A DNA stretch of 64,000 bases from Bacteroidales bacterium (GCA_017561885.1 JAFZBF010000041.1:1-64000), one strand, 5' to 3'; shown: positions 1-9,431, counted from the first letter of the stretch. Notes: generated from the sequence alone by a model not told the origin. Numbers and translations are program-made.

Positions 1-231
1 CAGTCAAAATATGGTACTGACAGCCGTATCCAGCTCAACGATTCATTCCGTACAGTGGATGAGATCCGCGACTTCATCGCTGCAGAGCGTGAAAACCTCA
101 GCGAGATCGACCGTCCGTTCATGACTGTTTCTATCAAAGCTGACGAGGACACCCGTATGGGTATCATCACCGACATCAAGCAAGAGCTTCGTCGCTGCTC
201 AGCTTTGAAGATCATGTATGGTGCTAGATAA
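1..231 (+). CDS. ExbD/TolR-type biopolymer transport protein, C-terminal fragment
   Basis: The window opens inside a reading frame that runs for 76 codons to a TAA at 229-231. The fragment has the character of the periplasmic end of an ExbD/TolR protein: a charged region followed by 'ADEDTRMGIITDIKQELRR', where a short beta strand and an amphipathic helix would lie. ExbD works with ExbB and TonB to pass proton-motive energy to outer-membrane receptors. The N-terminal membrane helix, with its conserved aspartate, lies outside the window, so the family call rests on the C-terminal region alone. A strong hairpin terminator follows 20 bp after the stop, so this is the last gene of its operon. Confidence 0.6.
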   Translation, partial: QSKYGTDSRIQLNDSFRTVDEIRDFIAAERENLSEIDRPFMTVSIKADEDTRMGIITDIKQELRRCSALKIMYGAR

Positions 232-250
232 TTCAAGTATTCTCTATATG

Positions 251-290
251 AAAGAGAGGCTGTCCGTTTGGACAGCCTCTCTTTCTTTAT
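251..290 (+). terminator. Strong intrinsic terminator after the exbD-like gene
   Basis: A perfect 15-bp stem is formed by 251-265 and 270-284 with a 4-base loop (GTTT). A T-rich run follows on the plus strand. The outer A/T pairs would also give a T-run on the minus strand, so it may act in both directions. Confidence 0.85.
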
Positions 291-294
291 AACG

Positions 295-371
295 AAAAAA
301 CCGCATAATAAGGATGCCTTTGCCCGGATAGGGTTGCGAAGCAAATCGGCATCCGTTGATGCGGTGTTTTC
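295..371 (-). terminator. Long rod-shaped hairpin downstream of gltX, probable terminator
   Basis: Three stems nest inside each other: 301-306 with 359-364 (CCGCAT/ATGCGG), 312-318 with 348-354 (GGATGCC/GGCATCC) and 319-323 with 341-345 (TTTGC/GCAAA). On the minus strand the outer stem is followed by six T residues (300-295), which fits an intrinsic terminator for gltX. It is unusually long for a terminator, so another role for the folded RNA is possible. Confidence 0.65.
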
Positions 372-383
372 GTGTTATTAGTT

Positions 384-1925
384 TTATTCTACGGGAGTGC
401 CTAATGCAGCCAGAGCCGCATCCATCCTGGCAATAGTTTCATCCTTGCCGATGAATTCGCAGATAGCGAATATGCTGGGTCCCTGGCTGATGCCGAGAAC
501 GGCCAAACGCAGTCCGTTCATCATACGGCCGAGCGGAAGCCCGTTATCAGCTGCCCACTGACATATGAAAGGTTCTGTTTCCGCCACACTGATGCTGTCG
601 GCAGCTGCAAACTTTTCGCGCAGGGTCCTGAATCTCTCTACATCTTCAGCCTTCCAGAATTTGTTCACCGACTTCTCGTCATAGCTTTTCGGCGCCTCGA
701 ACATATAGATAGTCAGAGGGAGCAGATCCTTGAGCAGTACGGCCCTTTCCTTGATCAGGGCAACGGCTGCTGCTGCACGCTCCACGGTCACATCGATGCC
801 GCGTGTAGCCAGCATATTCTTCAACTGGGCGCCGAGGAACTCGTCGCTGCTGTTGCGGATATACTGGGCATTGAACCACTTCGCCTTGTCCTGGTTGAAA
901 CGGGCGCCGGACTTGCTGACTTTCTCAAGAGAGAAAGCATCGACAAGTTCGTCCATAGAGAAAATCTCCTGCTCAGTGCCGGGATTCCATCCGAGGAGGG
1001 CCAGCATATTGATGAAAGCCTGGGGAAGATAGCCTTCTTCCCTATAGCCTATCGAAACCTCGCCTTCGGCAGAATGCCACTCGAGAGGGAACACCGGGAA
1101 ACCGAACTTGTCGCCGTCACGCTTGCTGAGTTTGCCCTGTCCCTGGGGTTTGAGAAGCAGAGGGAGATGAGCGAACTGAGGCTGAGAGTCTGTCCATCCG
1201 AAAGCCCTGTAGAGCAGATAATGAAGCGGCAGCGAAGGCAGCCACTCCTCTCCCCTGATCACGTGGCTGATCTCCATCAGATGGTCGTCGACAATGTTGG
1301 CCAGGTGGTATGTAGGAAGGCTGTCGGCGGACTTGTACAGCACCTTGTCGTCAAGAGTAGAGGTATTGATGGTGATGTGTCCGCGGATGATGTCGTCCAT
1401 TTCCACATTCTCATTCTCTGGCATCTTGAAGCGGATCACCCAGTGTGCGCCGCTGTTGAGGCGGGCCTTGACTTCATCTTCAGGAAGGGCCAGTGAGTTG
1501 TTGAGGCTGCCGCGAACGGAAGCGTCATATGAGAAACTTCTCCCCTGCGATTCGGCAGTCTTGCGGAGAGCATCCAGCTCTTCTGCAGTATCGAATGCAT
1601 AGTAAGCGTTGCCACTCTCTACCAGCTGCAGGGCGTACTTCAGATAAATCTCCTTCCTTTCGCTCTGACGGTACGGAGCGTGCGGGCCTCCTTCGCGGAT
1701 ACCCTCGTCCAGCTTGATTCCGCACCACTCCAGGGCTTCCATGATGTATTCTTCTGCACCGGGGACGAACCTCTGGGAATCAGTATCCTCGATACGGAGT
1801 ATGAAATCTCCTCCTTCGTGTTTTGCAAAGAGATAATTGTATAAAGCTGTACGAACTCCGCCGATATGGAGCGGACCTGTAGGACTGGGGGCAAACCGTA
1901 CCCTTACACGCCTTTTCTGAGTCAT
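384..1925 (-). CDS. gltX: Glutamyl-tRNA synthetase
   Basis: This 513-residue class I aminoacyl-tRNA synthetase charges tRNA-Glu with glutamate in the cytoplasm. The HIGH-type motif is 'PLHIGG' near residues 18-23, and the KMSKS-type motif is 'KLSKRD' near 265-270. The Rossmann fold fills the first half and the helical anticodon-binding part the C-terminal third. Length is normal for bacterial GltX. The ATG start sits just before the sequence 'RVRVRFAPSPTG', where the family begins. A tRNA-Glu gene lies 47 bp upstream on the same strand with a terminator between them, so the two are neighbours but probably separate transcripts. A long hairpin terminates the gene on the other side. Confidence 0.97.
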   Translation of the reverse strand: MTQKRRVRVRFAPSPTGPLHIGGVRTALYNYLFAKHEGGDFILRIEDTDSQRFVPGAEEYIMEALEWCGIKLDEGIREGGPHAPYRQSERKEIYLKYALQLVESGNAYYAFDTAEELDALRKTAESQGRSFSYDASVRGSLNNSLALPEDEVKARLNSGAHWVIRFKMPENENVEMDDIIRGHITINTSTLDDKVLYKSADSLPTYHLANIVDDHLMEISHVIRGEEWLPSLPLHYLLYRAFGWTDSQPQFAHLPLLLKPQGQGKLSKRDGDKFGFPVFPLEWHSAEGEVSIGYREEGYLPQAFINMLALLGWNPGTEQEIFSMDELVDAFSLEKVSKSGARFNQDKAKWFNAQYIRNSSDEFLGAQLKNMLATRGIDVTVERAAAAVALIKERAVLLKDLLPLTIYMFEAPKSYDEKSVNKFWKAEDVERFRTLREKFAAADSISVAETEPFICQWAADNGLPLGRMMNGLRLAVLGISQGPSIFAICEFIGKDETIARMDAALAALGTPVE

Positions 1926-1941
1926 TTTCGAGTTGATTATT

Positions 1942-1966
1942 AAAAAAAAAACCGCCCGGAAGCAGT
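1942..1966 (-). terminator. Terminator between tRNA-Glu and gltX
   Basis: On the minus strand a 5-bp stem ACTGC/GCGGT (1966-1962 with 1955-1951) has a 6-base loop and is followed by ten T residues (1951-1942). It lies 6 bp past the tRNA 3' end. The stem is short but the T-run is long. The run may also serve as part of the gltX upstream region. Confidence 0.6.
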
Positions 1967-1972
1967 TTGTTG

Positions 1973-2044
1973 TACTCGATAGGAGAATCGAACTCCTATT
2001 TAGAGATTGAGAATCTCTTGTCCTAACCGTTAGACGAATCGAGC
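1973..2044 (-). tRNA. tRNA-Glu (anticodon CTC)
   Basis: The minus strand folds into a complete 72-base cloverleaf. The acceptor stem GCTCGAT pairs with ATCGAGT, with one G-U pair at the end. The D stem is GTC/GAC, and the anticodon stem AGAGA/TCTCT holds the loop TTCTCAA with anticodon CTC. The T arm AGGAG/CTCCT carries loop TTCGATT. The discriminator base is A. CCA is not encoded, as is common in Bacteroidota, so the cca nucleotidyltransferase at 32.6 kb would add it. The anticodon CTC reads GAG codons and matches the GltX gene beside it. Confidence 0.95.
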
Positions 2045-2056
2045 GTTAGTGGAATG

Positions 2057-2064
2057 CAAATATA
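2057..2064 (-). promoter_or_regulatory. Promoter -7 box for tRNA-Glu
   Basis: The minus strand reads TATATTTG, an exact match to the Bacteroidota -7 consensus TAnnTTTG, 12 bp upstream of the tRNA 5' end. I see no clear TTG at -33. Confidence 0.5.
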
Positions 2065-2107
2065 AAACAATTATTGATATTTCACAGTGTCCTGACCGTT
2101 TTTTTCA

Positions 2108-2851
2108 TCATTGCCTGATGAAGCGGTACAGGATGCTTCCTATCTGGGGGTCAGGTGCAGTGGTCGAAGATGTGAACCTGGATCTCTTTGCCGCTGCTTC
2201 CGCGAAACTCCATAGCGAGCGGTCAGGGGCCGATGCGCTTTCTATGACTTCAGCCTTTATAACCCTTCCGGCCTTGTTGACATATATCTTGACGCTGACA
2301 TCTCCTCCCCCATACCCCTTGTATGCCGGAACAGGCAGGCTCTGGGCCTTGCGGCCTTCCAGATCATAAGATATGACCGAAGGACCAGAATATGCCGGTG
2401 AATCGTTTTTGTCCGACTTGTCATTCTTGTCATCCAGACTGGCATAATCCTGTGCATCCTTGGCATCCAGCTGTTTCGAGAGCTGGGCTGCTGCATCAAG
2501 CTTCTTCTGCAGGTCTCTGGCCTCGTCGTATACTCTTGAAGGGTTGGCGTTGCGGTCGTCGCGCAGGCGTTCGTTTGCATCGACCGCCACATTGCGCACC
2601 TGGCTGGAAGCAGAAGACCTGGCCATTGCGAGCAGATTGTCCACTTCCTCGCTGACTCTCTGCTTCATCCTCTCGACTTCGATCTCCTTTTCTCTCTGTT
2701 CCTGCTTTGTAAAATCCAGGACGAAGGTATTCTCCTTGCTCACCACCCCGCCTATCGAAGCAATGAGCAGGATGATGAGAAGAGACAAATGGAAAATCAA
2801 GGTAGAATACAGTCCCACCTTGCTTTCCTTCTTATGTTCTTCTGCAGACAC
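2108..2851 (-). CDS. TonB C-terminal-domain protein with one membrane helix
   Basis: The 247-residue protein starts at a GTG 6 bp after the udk stop. It has a short charged N-terminus, one hydrophobic helix at about residues 13-37, a charged coiled-coil-prone middle (about 45-140) and a C-terminal domain resembling TonB (about 170-247). That domain has the typical 'VYVNKAGRVIKAEVIES'-like strand order and ends in an aromatic-rich tail. TonB proteins link the inner-membrane ExbBD motor to outer-membrane receptors. The proline-rich spacer of classical TonB is replaced here by an Asp/Lys/Ser-rich stretch. It is the last gene of the rimP-nusA-infB-asnS-udk operon, with no obvious terminator behind it. 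Whether it energises a receptor or only shares the fold cannot be told from sequence. Confidence 0.8.
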   Translation of the reverse strand: MSAEEHKKESKVGLYSTLIFHLSLLIILLIASIGGVVSKENTFVLDFTKQEQREKEIEVERMKQRVSEEVDNLLAMARSSASSQVRNVAVDANERLRDDRNANPSRVYDEARDLQKKLDAAAQLSKQLDAKDAQDYASLDDKNDKSDKNDSPAYSGPSVISYDLEGRKAQSLPVPAYKGYGGGDVSVKIYVNKAGRVIKAEVIESASAPDRSLWSFAEAAAKRSRFTSSTTAPDPQIGSILYRFIRQ

Positions 2852-2857
2852 CTTCTG

Positions 2858-3472
2858 TTATTCTGGACCGAGGGCTTTCTCAATTCGGGCGAGCAGCATA
2901 TCTATCGCCACCTGGTTGTGACCTCCCTGGGGGATTATTATGTCGGCATAACGCTTGCTGGGCGCTATGAACTGCAGGTACATCGGCTTGACGGTATTGG
3001 TGTATCTTTCTATCACCCATTCCACGTCCTTGCCCCTGCTCGCGATGTCGCGGGAAAGGATGCGCATAAAACGGTCGTCATCATCGGCATCGACGAATAT
3101 CTTGATGTCCATCTGGTCGATGAGGGGCTTGTGGCAGAAGGCCAGGATTCCTTCGACGATTATCACTTCTGCAGGCTCCACGTGGACAGTTTCTGTCTTG
3201 GAACGTCCGCAGGTAATATATGAATAAACCGGCTGTTCGATAGCCTGGCCTGCACGGATCATTTTCAGATGCTCAGTCAGGAGGTCGAAGTCGACGGCAT
3301 CGGGATGGTCGAAATTCATCCTGCGCTTCTCTTCTTCGGGAAGGTCACCGTTATCCTTGTAATAAGAATCTTCCGGAATTACGACCACCCGGTCGTGAAA
3401 GGCTTCCTGGATACGGCTGACAACTGTCGTCTTGCCTGAACCGGAACCTCCGGCTATACCAATGATGAGCAT
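2858..3472 (-). CDS. udk: Uridine kinase
   Basis: The 204-residue P-loop kinase phosphorylates uridine and cytidine in pyrimidine salvage. The Walker A motif 'GGSGSGKTT' is at residues 8-16. It is followed by the phosphoribulokinase/uridine kinase-type 'EDSYYKD' segment and the 'NFDHPDAVDFDLL' motif that binds the nucleoside. Length matches bacterial Udk. The gene starts with ATG 11 bp after the asnS stop and is followed closely by the TonB-domain gene, so it is co-transcribed with the translation operon. There is no direct functional tie to its neighbours beyond growth-related expression. Confidence 0.93.
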   Translation of the reverse strand: MLIIGIAGGSGSGKTTVVSRIQEAFHDRVVVIPEDSYYKDNGDLPEEEKRRMNFDHPDAVDFDLLTEHLKMIRAGQAIEQPVYSYITCGRSKTETVHVEPAEVIIVEGILAFCHKPLIDQMDIKIFVDADDDDRFMRILSRDIASRGKDVEWVIERYTNTVKPMYLQFIAPSKRYADIIIPQGGHNQVAIDMLLARIEKALGPE

Positions 3473-3483
3473 ATCGTTATCAA

Positions 3484-4887
3484 TTAAAATTCTGCGTTCT
3501 TCGGAGTGCGCGGGAAAGGAATCACGTCGCGGATGTTGGTCATTCCTGTCACGAACATCAGCAGGCGTTCAAATCCCAGGCCAAAGCCGCTGTGAGGAGC
3601 CGTACCGAAGCGGCGTGTATCAAGATACCACCAAAGGTTGCGGGTATCCATATTCCTTTCGGCGATGATGCCCTCGAGTTTCTCGAGAGATTCCTCACGC
3701 TGCGAACCGCCGATGATTTCACCGATCTTCGGGAACAGCACGTCCATTGCGCGTACGGTCTTACCGTCTTCGTTCATCTTCATATAGAACGCCTTGATTT
3801 CCTTCGGATAGTCGGTAAGTATAACCGGCTTGCAGAAATGCTGCTCCACGAGATACCTCTCGTGCTCGCTCTGCAGGTCGATTCCCCATCCTACCGGGTA
3901 TTCGAACTTGACGCCCTTGGTGGCCACGGCATCCTCGAGAATCTTGACGCCTTCGGTGTAGGTCAGCCTTACGAAACTCTCCTTGAGAACGCTCTGGAGA
4001 CGTTCGATGAGACCCTTGTCGAACATATCGTTGAGGAACTTGATGTCGTCGGCGCAGTTGTCGAGAGCATACTGCACGCAGTATTTGATGAACTCCTCAG
4101 CCAGGTTCATATTGTCGTTGATGTCATAGAACGCCATCTCGGGCTCTATCATCCAGAACTCTGCGAGATGCCTCGGCGTATTCGAGTTCTCAGCGCGGAA
4201 AGTCGGGCCGAAAGTATAGATCTCACCGAGAGCCATCGCGCCGAGCTCGCCCTCGAGCTGACCGCTCACTGTAAGGGAAGTCTGACGTCCGAAGAAGTCA
4301 GAAGAGAAATCCACCTTGCCGTCTTCAGTCTTCGGCACATCGTTAAGGTCAAGAGTGGTAACCTGGAACATCGCACCTGCCCCCTCGGCGTCGCTTGCAG
4401 TGATGAGAGGAGTATGCAGATAATAGAAACCCTTGCTGTTGAAGAAATTGTGGATGGCGAAAGCCATAGCGTGGCGGATCCTCAGCACAGCGCCGAAAGT
4501 ATTTGTACGGGGACGGAGATGAGCCACCTCGCGGAGGAATTCCATGCTGTGGCCTTTCTTCTGGAGAGGATAGGTAGCGTCAGCAGTGCCGTATACTTCG
4601 ATCTCGTCAGCCTGTATCTCTACAGCCTGTCCGCTGCCCATAGATGCCACCAGGCGTCCTTTCACTGCAATGCTGGCACCCGTGCCAATCTGCTTCATCA
4701 GTTCTTCATCGAACTTTGCTGCATCGCAGACTATCTGTATGTTGTTTATCGTAGAACCGTCGTTGAGAGCGATGAACGATACGTTTTTGTTTCCTCTTTT
4801 GGTCCTTACCCAACCCTTGGCAAGGACATCGCAACCAGGTTCCAGTGCGAGCAGTTCCTTTACCTTTGTTCTTTTCATACTATCCAT
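3484..4887 (-). CDS. asnS: Asparaginyl-tRNA synthetase
   Basis: The 467-residue class II synthetase attaches asparagine to tRNA-Asn. An N-terminal OB-fold anticodon-binding domain (about residues 10-110) precedes the class II catalytic core. Motif 2 is near '[20 protein letters not shown]' and motif 3 is the C-terminal '[16 protein letters not shown]' segment. Those motifs separate AsnRS from the similar AspRS and LysRS. The ATG at 4887 is 2 bp from the infB stop. A second ATG three codons later is an equally possible start. It sits in the nusA-infB operon, so growth-rate control is likely shared. A direct AsnRS means asparagine charging need not rely on GatCAB. Confidence 0.95.
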   Translation of the reverse strand: MDSMKRTKVKELLALEPGCDVLAKGWVRTKRGNKNVSFIALNDGSTINNIQIVCDAAKFDEELMKQIGTGASIAVKGRLVASMGSGQAVEIQADEIEVYGTADATYPLQKKGHSMEFLREVAHLRPRTNTFGAVLRIRHAMAFAIHNFFNSKGFYYLHTPLITASDAEGAGAMFQVTTLDLNDVPKTEDGKVDFSSDFFGRQTSLTVSGQLEGELGAMALGEIYTFGPTFRAENSNTPRHLAEFWMIEPEMAFYDINDNMNLAEEFIKYCVQYALDNCADDIKFLNDMFDKGLIERLQSVLKESFVRLTYTEGVKILEDAVATKGVKFEYPVGWGIDLQSEHERYLVEQHFCKPVILTDYPKEIKAFYMKMNEDGKTVRAMDVLFPKIGEIIGGSQREESLEKLEGIIAERNMDTRNLWWYLDTRRFGTAPHSGFGLGFERLLMFVTGMTNIRDVIPFPRTPKNAEF

Positions 4888-4889
4888 TA

Positions 4890-7628
4890 TTACAGTTTTC
4901 TCTTAACTTCCACTATTGTGTATGATTCAATGATATCACCTATCTTGATGTCGTTGTATCCTTCGATGTTCAGACCGCAGTCAAATCCTGATGCGACTTC
5001 CTTGACATCATCCTTGAAACGCTTCAGCGAGCCGAGCACTCCTGTATAGACCACAATGCCGTCCCTGATTACGCGGATCTTGGCAGCACGGACAAGTTTG
5101 CCGTCACGTACCATACATCCTGCAATCGTACCGACCTTGGATATCTTGAAGGTTTCGAGAACCTCGGCGGTGGCAGTGATCTCTTCTTTCTCTTCGGGTG
5201 CAAGCATACCTTCGATACCGTCCCTGACTTCGTTGATCGCATCGTAGATGACTGAGTACAGGCGGATCTCGATGCCTTCCTTCTCGGCCATCTTGCGGGC
5301 GTTCGCACTCGGACGCACCTGGAAACCGATGATGATGGCGTTGGATGCGGCAGCCAGAAGCACGTCGCTTTCAGAAATGGCTCCGACAGCACGGTGAATG
5401 ACGTTCACCTTGACCTCCTCGGTCGACAGCTTGATCAGCGAATCAGTAAGGGCTTCGATAGAACCGTCCACATCAGCCTTGAGCACGATGTTGAGCTCCT
5501 TGAAGTTGCCGATGGCGATACGGCGTCCGATTTCCTCGAGAGTGATGTGCTGTGTAGTCTTGATGCCCTGGATGCGGATGAGCTGCTCGCGTTTGTTCGC
5601 GATATCTTTGGCTTCCTTCTCGTCGTCCAGCACGTTGAAATTGTCACCTGCGGTAGGCGCGCCGTTCAGACCGAGTACGGAAACAGGAGTAGAAGGTCCT
5701 GCGGATTCAATCTTCTGTCCCCTCTCGTTGAACATAGCCTTCACCTTGCCCGAATAGCAGCCGCTGAGCATCACGTCACCGACGTGGAGCGTACCGCCCT
5801 GGACCATGATCGTTGCCAGATAGCCGCGACCCTTGTCGAGAGAAGACTCGATCACGCTGCCGACAGCATTCTTGTTGGGATTGGCCTTGAGTTCGAGCAT
5901 ATCAGCCTCGAGCAGCACCTTGTCGAGCAGTTTGTCGACATTGATGCCTTTCTTCGCTGATATTTCCTGGCACTGGTACTTGCCGCCCCAGTCCTCGACG
6001 AGGATGTTCATATTGGCAAGCTGCTCCTTGATCTTGTCGGAATTTGCTCCTGGCTTGTCTATCTTGTTGATTGCAAAGACCATCGGGACACCGGCGGCCT
6101 GGGCGTGATTGATGGCCTCGACTGTCTGGGGCATCACTGCGTCGTCGGCAGCCACTATGATGATGGCGATGTCCGTAATCTTGGCGCCGCGGGCACGCAT
6201 CGCGGTGAACGCTTCGTGACCGGGGGTATCGAGGAATGTAATACGGCGGCCGTCAGGAAGCTTCACGTTGTACGCACCGATGTGCTGGGTGATACCACCG
6301 GCCTCACCGGCGATAACGTTGGTCTTGCGGATGTAGTCCAGCAACGAAGTCTTACCGTGGTCGACGTGTCCCATCACGGTGATGATAGGCGGACGCTCTA
6401 CCAGTTCTTCAGGCTTGTCTTCCTCCTGGGCGATGCTGCCCTGGGTGTCTGCATCCACGAACTCGATCTTGTATCCGAACTCTTCTGCCACGAGCACGAG
6501 CGCCTCAGCATCGAGACGCTGGTTGATGGACACCATCAGTCCGAGGTTCATACAAGCCTCGATAACCTTGGTCACCGGAGTATTGTTCATAAGGATGGCC
6601 AGGTCGTTGACGGTAACGAACTCCGTTACCTTCAAGATATTGCTGGTGGCCATCTCCATACGGTGCTCTTCTTCCATCTTCTGCTCGAAGAGGTCTCTCT
6701 TCTCGCGACGGTGCTTGGCGCCCTTGGTCTTGCCCTTGCCTTCGGTCATCCTGGCGTAGGTCTCCTTGATCTGTTTCTGGATCTCTTCCTCGTCAAGTTC
6801 GGCTTTCACGAACTTGAAAGAATCCTTGCTACGGCCGCGACCGGCATTGCGGCGGTTGTCACGGTTGTTCTGGCCGTTCTGGCTGTTGACATCAACCTTG
6901 TTTGCACCGCCCTTATGGATACGCTCTCTCTTGCCTTTGTGACCTTTCGCCTTGTCTTTGTCGGCCTGCGCCTCATTGCGCTGCGCTTCCTTGTTCTGGT
7001 TCTGCGACGGTTTCTTTTCGAACTTGCTCAGGTCGATAGAACCGCTGATCTTGGGTCCCTGCAGCTTCTCGACCTTAGTCTCGATATATTCGGGTGCCGC
7101 CGGTTTCTCTGCCGCGGGCTTGGGAGCTTCGGGTTGAGGCTCGGGCTTCTGAGTATTTTCTTCAGGAGCATTCTCGACTTTCTCGGGAGCCTTGGGCGCA
7201 GCAGCCTTTTCAAGATCCAGTTTGCCGATAACCTTGAGCTCGGGGCGGTCAGAAGGGACGTTTTCGGGAGTTTTAGGTTCCTCCGCCTTTGCTGCAGGTT
7301 CGGGTTTCCTGACAATGGGTTTGTCAGCAAGCACATTGGTCTTGATTATGATCTCCTTCTCAATATCGGAATCATCGATACCTTCGCGGCGCTTCTCCAC
7401 CTTGTCGGTTATTTCCTTGACAGTGATGGCGACTTTCCTGGACTGTTCCTTGATGAGCTGTTCTTTGCTGAACTCCTTCTCAACCAGGGCGAAAGCATCG
7501 GCGCTGATCTTGGCGCCGGGGTTCGGCTCGACGTCGATCCCTTTCTTCTTGAGGAATTCCACAAGGGTACCGAGACCTATGTTGAAATCCTTCAGTATCT
7601 TACTTATTCTTATCGTTCCTTCTGGCAT
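4890..7628 (-). CDS. infB: Translation initiation factor IF-2
   Basis: The 912-residue GTPase delivers initiator tRNA to the 30S subunit and promotes subunit joining. The IF2 N-terminal domain covers residues 1-60. A long low-complexity linker rich in Lys, Glu, Pro, Gln and Asn (about 60-330) precedes the G domain. G1 is 'GHVDHGKT' at 420-427, followed by 'DTPGHEAF' (G3) and 'NKID' (G4), then the beta-barrel domains and the C-terminal tRNA-binding domain. The long linker makes it larger than many IF-2 proteins, though extended N-termini are usual in Bacteroidota. It lies between nusA and asnS in the classic rimP-nusA-infB order. Confidence 0.97.
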   Translation of the reverse strand: MPEGTIRISKILKDFNIGLGTLVEFLKKKGIDVEPNPGAKISADAFALVEKEFSKEQLIKEQSRKVAITVKEITDKVEKRREGIDDSDIEKEIIIKTNVLADKPIVRKPEPAAKAEEPKTPENVPSDRPELKVIGKLDLEKAAAPKAPEKVENAPEENTQKPEPQPEAPKPAAEKPAAPEYIETKVEKLQGPKISGSIDLSKFEKKPSQNQNKEAQRNEAQADKDKAKGHKGKRERIHKGGANKVDVNSQNGQNNRDNRRNAGRGRSKDSFKFVKAELDEEEIQKQIKETYARMTEGKGKTKGAKHRREKRDLFEQKMEEEHRMEMATSNILKVTEFVTVNDLAILMNNTPVTKVIEACMNLGLMVSINQRLDAEALVLVAEEFGYKIEFVDADTQGSIAQEEDKPEELVERPPIITVMGHVDHGKTSLLDYIRKTNVIAGEAGGITQHIGAYNVKLPDGRRITFLDTPGHEAFTAMRARGAKITDIAIIIVAADDAVMPQTVEAINHAQAAGVPMVFAINKIDKPGANSDKIKEQLANMNILVEDWGGKYQCQEISAKKGINVDKLLDKVLLEADMLELKANPNKNAVGSVIESSLDKGRGYLATIMVQGGTLHVGDVMLSGCYSGKVKAMFNERGQKIESAGPSTPVSVLGLNGAPTAGDNFNVLDDEKEAKDIANKREQLIRIQGIKTTQHITLEEIGRRIAIGNFKELNIVLKADVDGSIEALTDSLIKLSTEEVKVNVIHRAVGAISESDVLLAAASNAIIIGFQVRPSANARKMAEKEGIEIRLYSVIYDAINEVRDGIEGMLAPEEKEEITATAEVLETFKISKVGTIAGCMVRDGKLVRAAKIRVIRDGIVVYTGVLGSLKRFKDDVKEVASGFDCGLNIEGYNDIKIGDIIESYTIVEVKRKL

Positions 7629-7658
7629 ATATTGTTATCTCCCGTTTTTCGTTTATGA

Positions 7659-8903
7659 TTAATCTTCGAATTCAGCCCTCAGAATCTTCTGTACATCTTC
7701 TACAGTCTCTTCTTCAAGATCACTGCGGCGGGCTATCTCATCTACCGGCAGGGCAAGCACGCTCTTTGCCGTATCCAGTCCGATGCTCTTGAGCTGGTCG
7801 ATGATCCATCCTTCGATTTCGTCACCGAATTCTTCGAGCATTACATCTTCCTCGTCCATCTCTTCATTCTCGTCGACCTCACGGTAAGCCTCGATGTTGT
7901 AATCTGCAAGCATGCCGGCAAGCTTGATGTTGCTGCCGCCTTTGCCGATTGCGAGTGAAACCTCAGAGGGTTTGAGATATACGTTGACACTCTTTGCAGC
8001 CTCGTTGAATTCCATCGACGAAATCTTGGCAGGGCTCAGAGCACGCTGGATGAGAAGCTGTTTGTTGGATGTCCAGTTGATGATATCGATATTCTCGTTG
8101 CGGAGCTCGCGGACGATTCCGTGGATACGGGAACCTTTGACACCGACACATGCTCCGACCGGGTCGATCCTCTCATCGTAAGACTCGACGGCCACTTTGG
8201 CCCTTTCGCCGGGGATACGGACAACTTTCTTGATGGTGATCAGTCCGTCGAAGATTTCCGGAACTTCCTGTTCGAACAGTCTTTCAAGGAAGACAGGCGA
8301 CGTACGGGACAGGGTGATTACAGGAGTGTTGTTGCGCATCTCGACGCTGATGATGACAGCCTTTACTGTTTCTCCCTTGCGGAAATGGTCCGTAGGAATC
8401 TGTTCTGCCTTGGGCAATACCAGTTCGTTGCCGTTCTCGTCCATCACGAGCACTTCTTTTTTCCATGACTGATATACCTCACCTACTATGACATCACCTA
8501 CGCGGTCGCGGTAGCTGTTGTAAAGATTGGCTTTCTCGATATCCATAATGCGGCCGGAAAGATTCTGGCGCAGGTTGAGAATGCCGCGGCGGCCGAAGCT
8601 TGAAAGCTCCACCTTCTCGGTGTAATCCTCACCCACCTCATAAGAATCGTCGATTGCCCTCACTTCCTCCAGAGAAATTTCTGTTGCGGGATTCTCCACA
8701 TTCTCGACCACCTGGCGGGTCCTCCAGATCTCGAAGTCTCCCTTGTCGATGTTGATGATGATGTCGAAGTTGGCATCCTCGCCGTACATCTTTTCCAACT
8801 GGGTGCGAAAGACATCTTCCAACACGCTCATCATAGTGGGGCGGTCGATGCTCTTGAGTTCTTTAAATTCAGCAAATGTGCTGATAAGGTTCAAACCTTC
8901 CAT
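7659..8903 (-). CDS. nusA: Transcription termination/antitermination factor NusA
   Basis: The 414-residue protein binds RNA polymerase and nascent RNA and modulates pausing and termination. The N-terminal RNAP-binding domain covers about 1-125, the S1 domain about 130-200, and the two KH domains follow. KH motifs are visible as 'GACVGVKGSRIHGI' and 'LAIGKGGSNIKLA'. An acidic stretch (about 325-350) precedes a short C-terminal helical region rather than the two full acidic repeats found in E. coli. The gene follows rimP by 18 bp and precedes infB by 30 bp. Transcription of the operon enters through a leader with a terminator-like hairpin, so NusA could influence its own expression. Confidence 0.96.
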   Translation of the reverse strand: MEGLNLISTFAEFKELKSIDRPTMMSVLEDVFRTQLEKMYGEDANFDIIINIDKGDFEIWRTRQVVENVENPATEISLEEVRAIDDSYEVGEDYTEKVELSSFGRRGILNLRQNLSGRIMDIEKANLYNSYRDRVGDVIVGEVYQSWKKEVLVMDENGNELVLPKAEQIPTDHFRKGETVKAVIISVEMRNNTPVITLSRTSPVFLERLFEQEVPEIFDGLITIKKVVRIPGERAKVAVESYDERIDPVGACVGVKGSRIHGIVRELRNENIDIINWTSNKQLLIQRALSPAKISSMEFNEAAKSVNVYLKPSEVSLAIGKGGSNIKLAGMLADYNIEAYREVDENEEMDEEDVMLEEFGDEIEGWIIDQLKSIGLDTAKSVLALPVDEIARRSDLEEETVEDVQKILRAEFED

Positions 8904-8921
8904 GTCAATAAGTTTATATTT

Positions 8922-9389
8922 TTAAAATTTTATTACTGCTTTGGCTGTCTTGATATCGGAATACTTCAGAGTCTGGTGCATAGTCTGACGCTCTTTCTTC
9001 TTCTTTCCTTCCACCTGCACCATCTGTTCGTAGCTGATCTCGAACTCCTCTTCTCCGGCACTCTCGAGCAAGGCCTTCTGTCGGTGTCCGTCACGGAATG
9101 TCACTTCTATTGTGCTGCCCACAAACTTGCGGTACTGCCTCGGGAGCTTGAACGGAGCGGTCAGTCCGGCCGAACCTACGGTGAGAGAAAAATCCTCCAC
9201 GTCACGGTCGAGTTTGCTCTCGATATAGCGGCTCATCTCGACGCAGTCGTCGAGAGTCACGTCGCGCTCGTCTGACTCTATGGTAACGTCGATATCGTTG
9301 TCTGCCGACACTTTTATCTCGACGACGAAGAGATCCTTTCCGTCGACAAATTCGGCAACAGCCTTTTCCAATTGTTCTTTCTGCTTCAT
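8922..9389 (-). CDS. rimP: Ribosome maturation factor RimP
   Basis: The 155-residue protein helps 30S subunit assembly in the cytoplasm. The N-terminal alpha/beta domain includes the 'DVTLDDCVEMSRYIESKLD' segment, and the following 'FSLTVGSAGLTAPFKLPRQYRKFVG' region is typical of the family. The C-terminal SH3-like barrel follows, with 'EVTFRDGHRQKALLESAGEEEFEISYE' strands. Length is normal. Position at the head of the rimP-nusA-infB operon is the conserved bacterial order and supports the call. A near-consensus promoter and a hairpin followed by T residues lie just upstream. Confidence 0.93.
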   Translation of the reverse strand: MKQKEQLEKAVAEFVDGKDLFVVEIKVSADNDIDVTIESDERDVTLDDCVEMSRYIESKLDRDVEDFSLTVGSAGLTAPFKLPRQYRKFVGSTIEVTFRDGHRQKALLESAGEEEFEISYEQMVQVEGKKKKERQTMHQTLKYSDIKTAKAVIKF

Positions 9390-9395
9390 AGTAAC

Positions 9396-9421
9396 AAAAA
9401 AGAGGACTTTGCGGTCCCCTC
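9396..9421 (-). promoter_or_regulatory. Terminator-like hairpin in the rimP operon leader
   Basis: On the minus strand GAGGGGAC (9421-9414) pairs with GTCCTC (9407-9402) around the loop CGCAAA, with a small bulge. Six T residues (9401-9396) follow, ending 6 bp before the rimP ATG. The shape is that of an intrinsic terminator placed between promoter and first gene, which suggests attenuation; it could instead be a 5' stabilising stem. Confidence 0.5.
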
Positions 9422-9431
9422 AAATCGGTCG

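Noticed and set aside
3592..5049. Open frame of 485 codons on the plus strand opposite asnS and the end of infB
   Set aside because: It mirrors asnS codon by codon, shows no family motif or signal, and asnS on the other strand is certain. Such long antisense frames are expected in this codon usage.
6105..7658. Open frame of 517 codons opposite infB
   Set aside because: Leu/Val/Asp-rich translation without domains; IF-2 on the minus strand has full G motifs.
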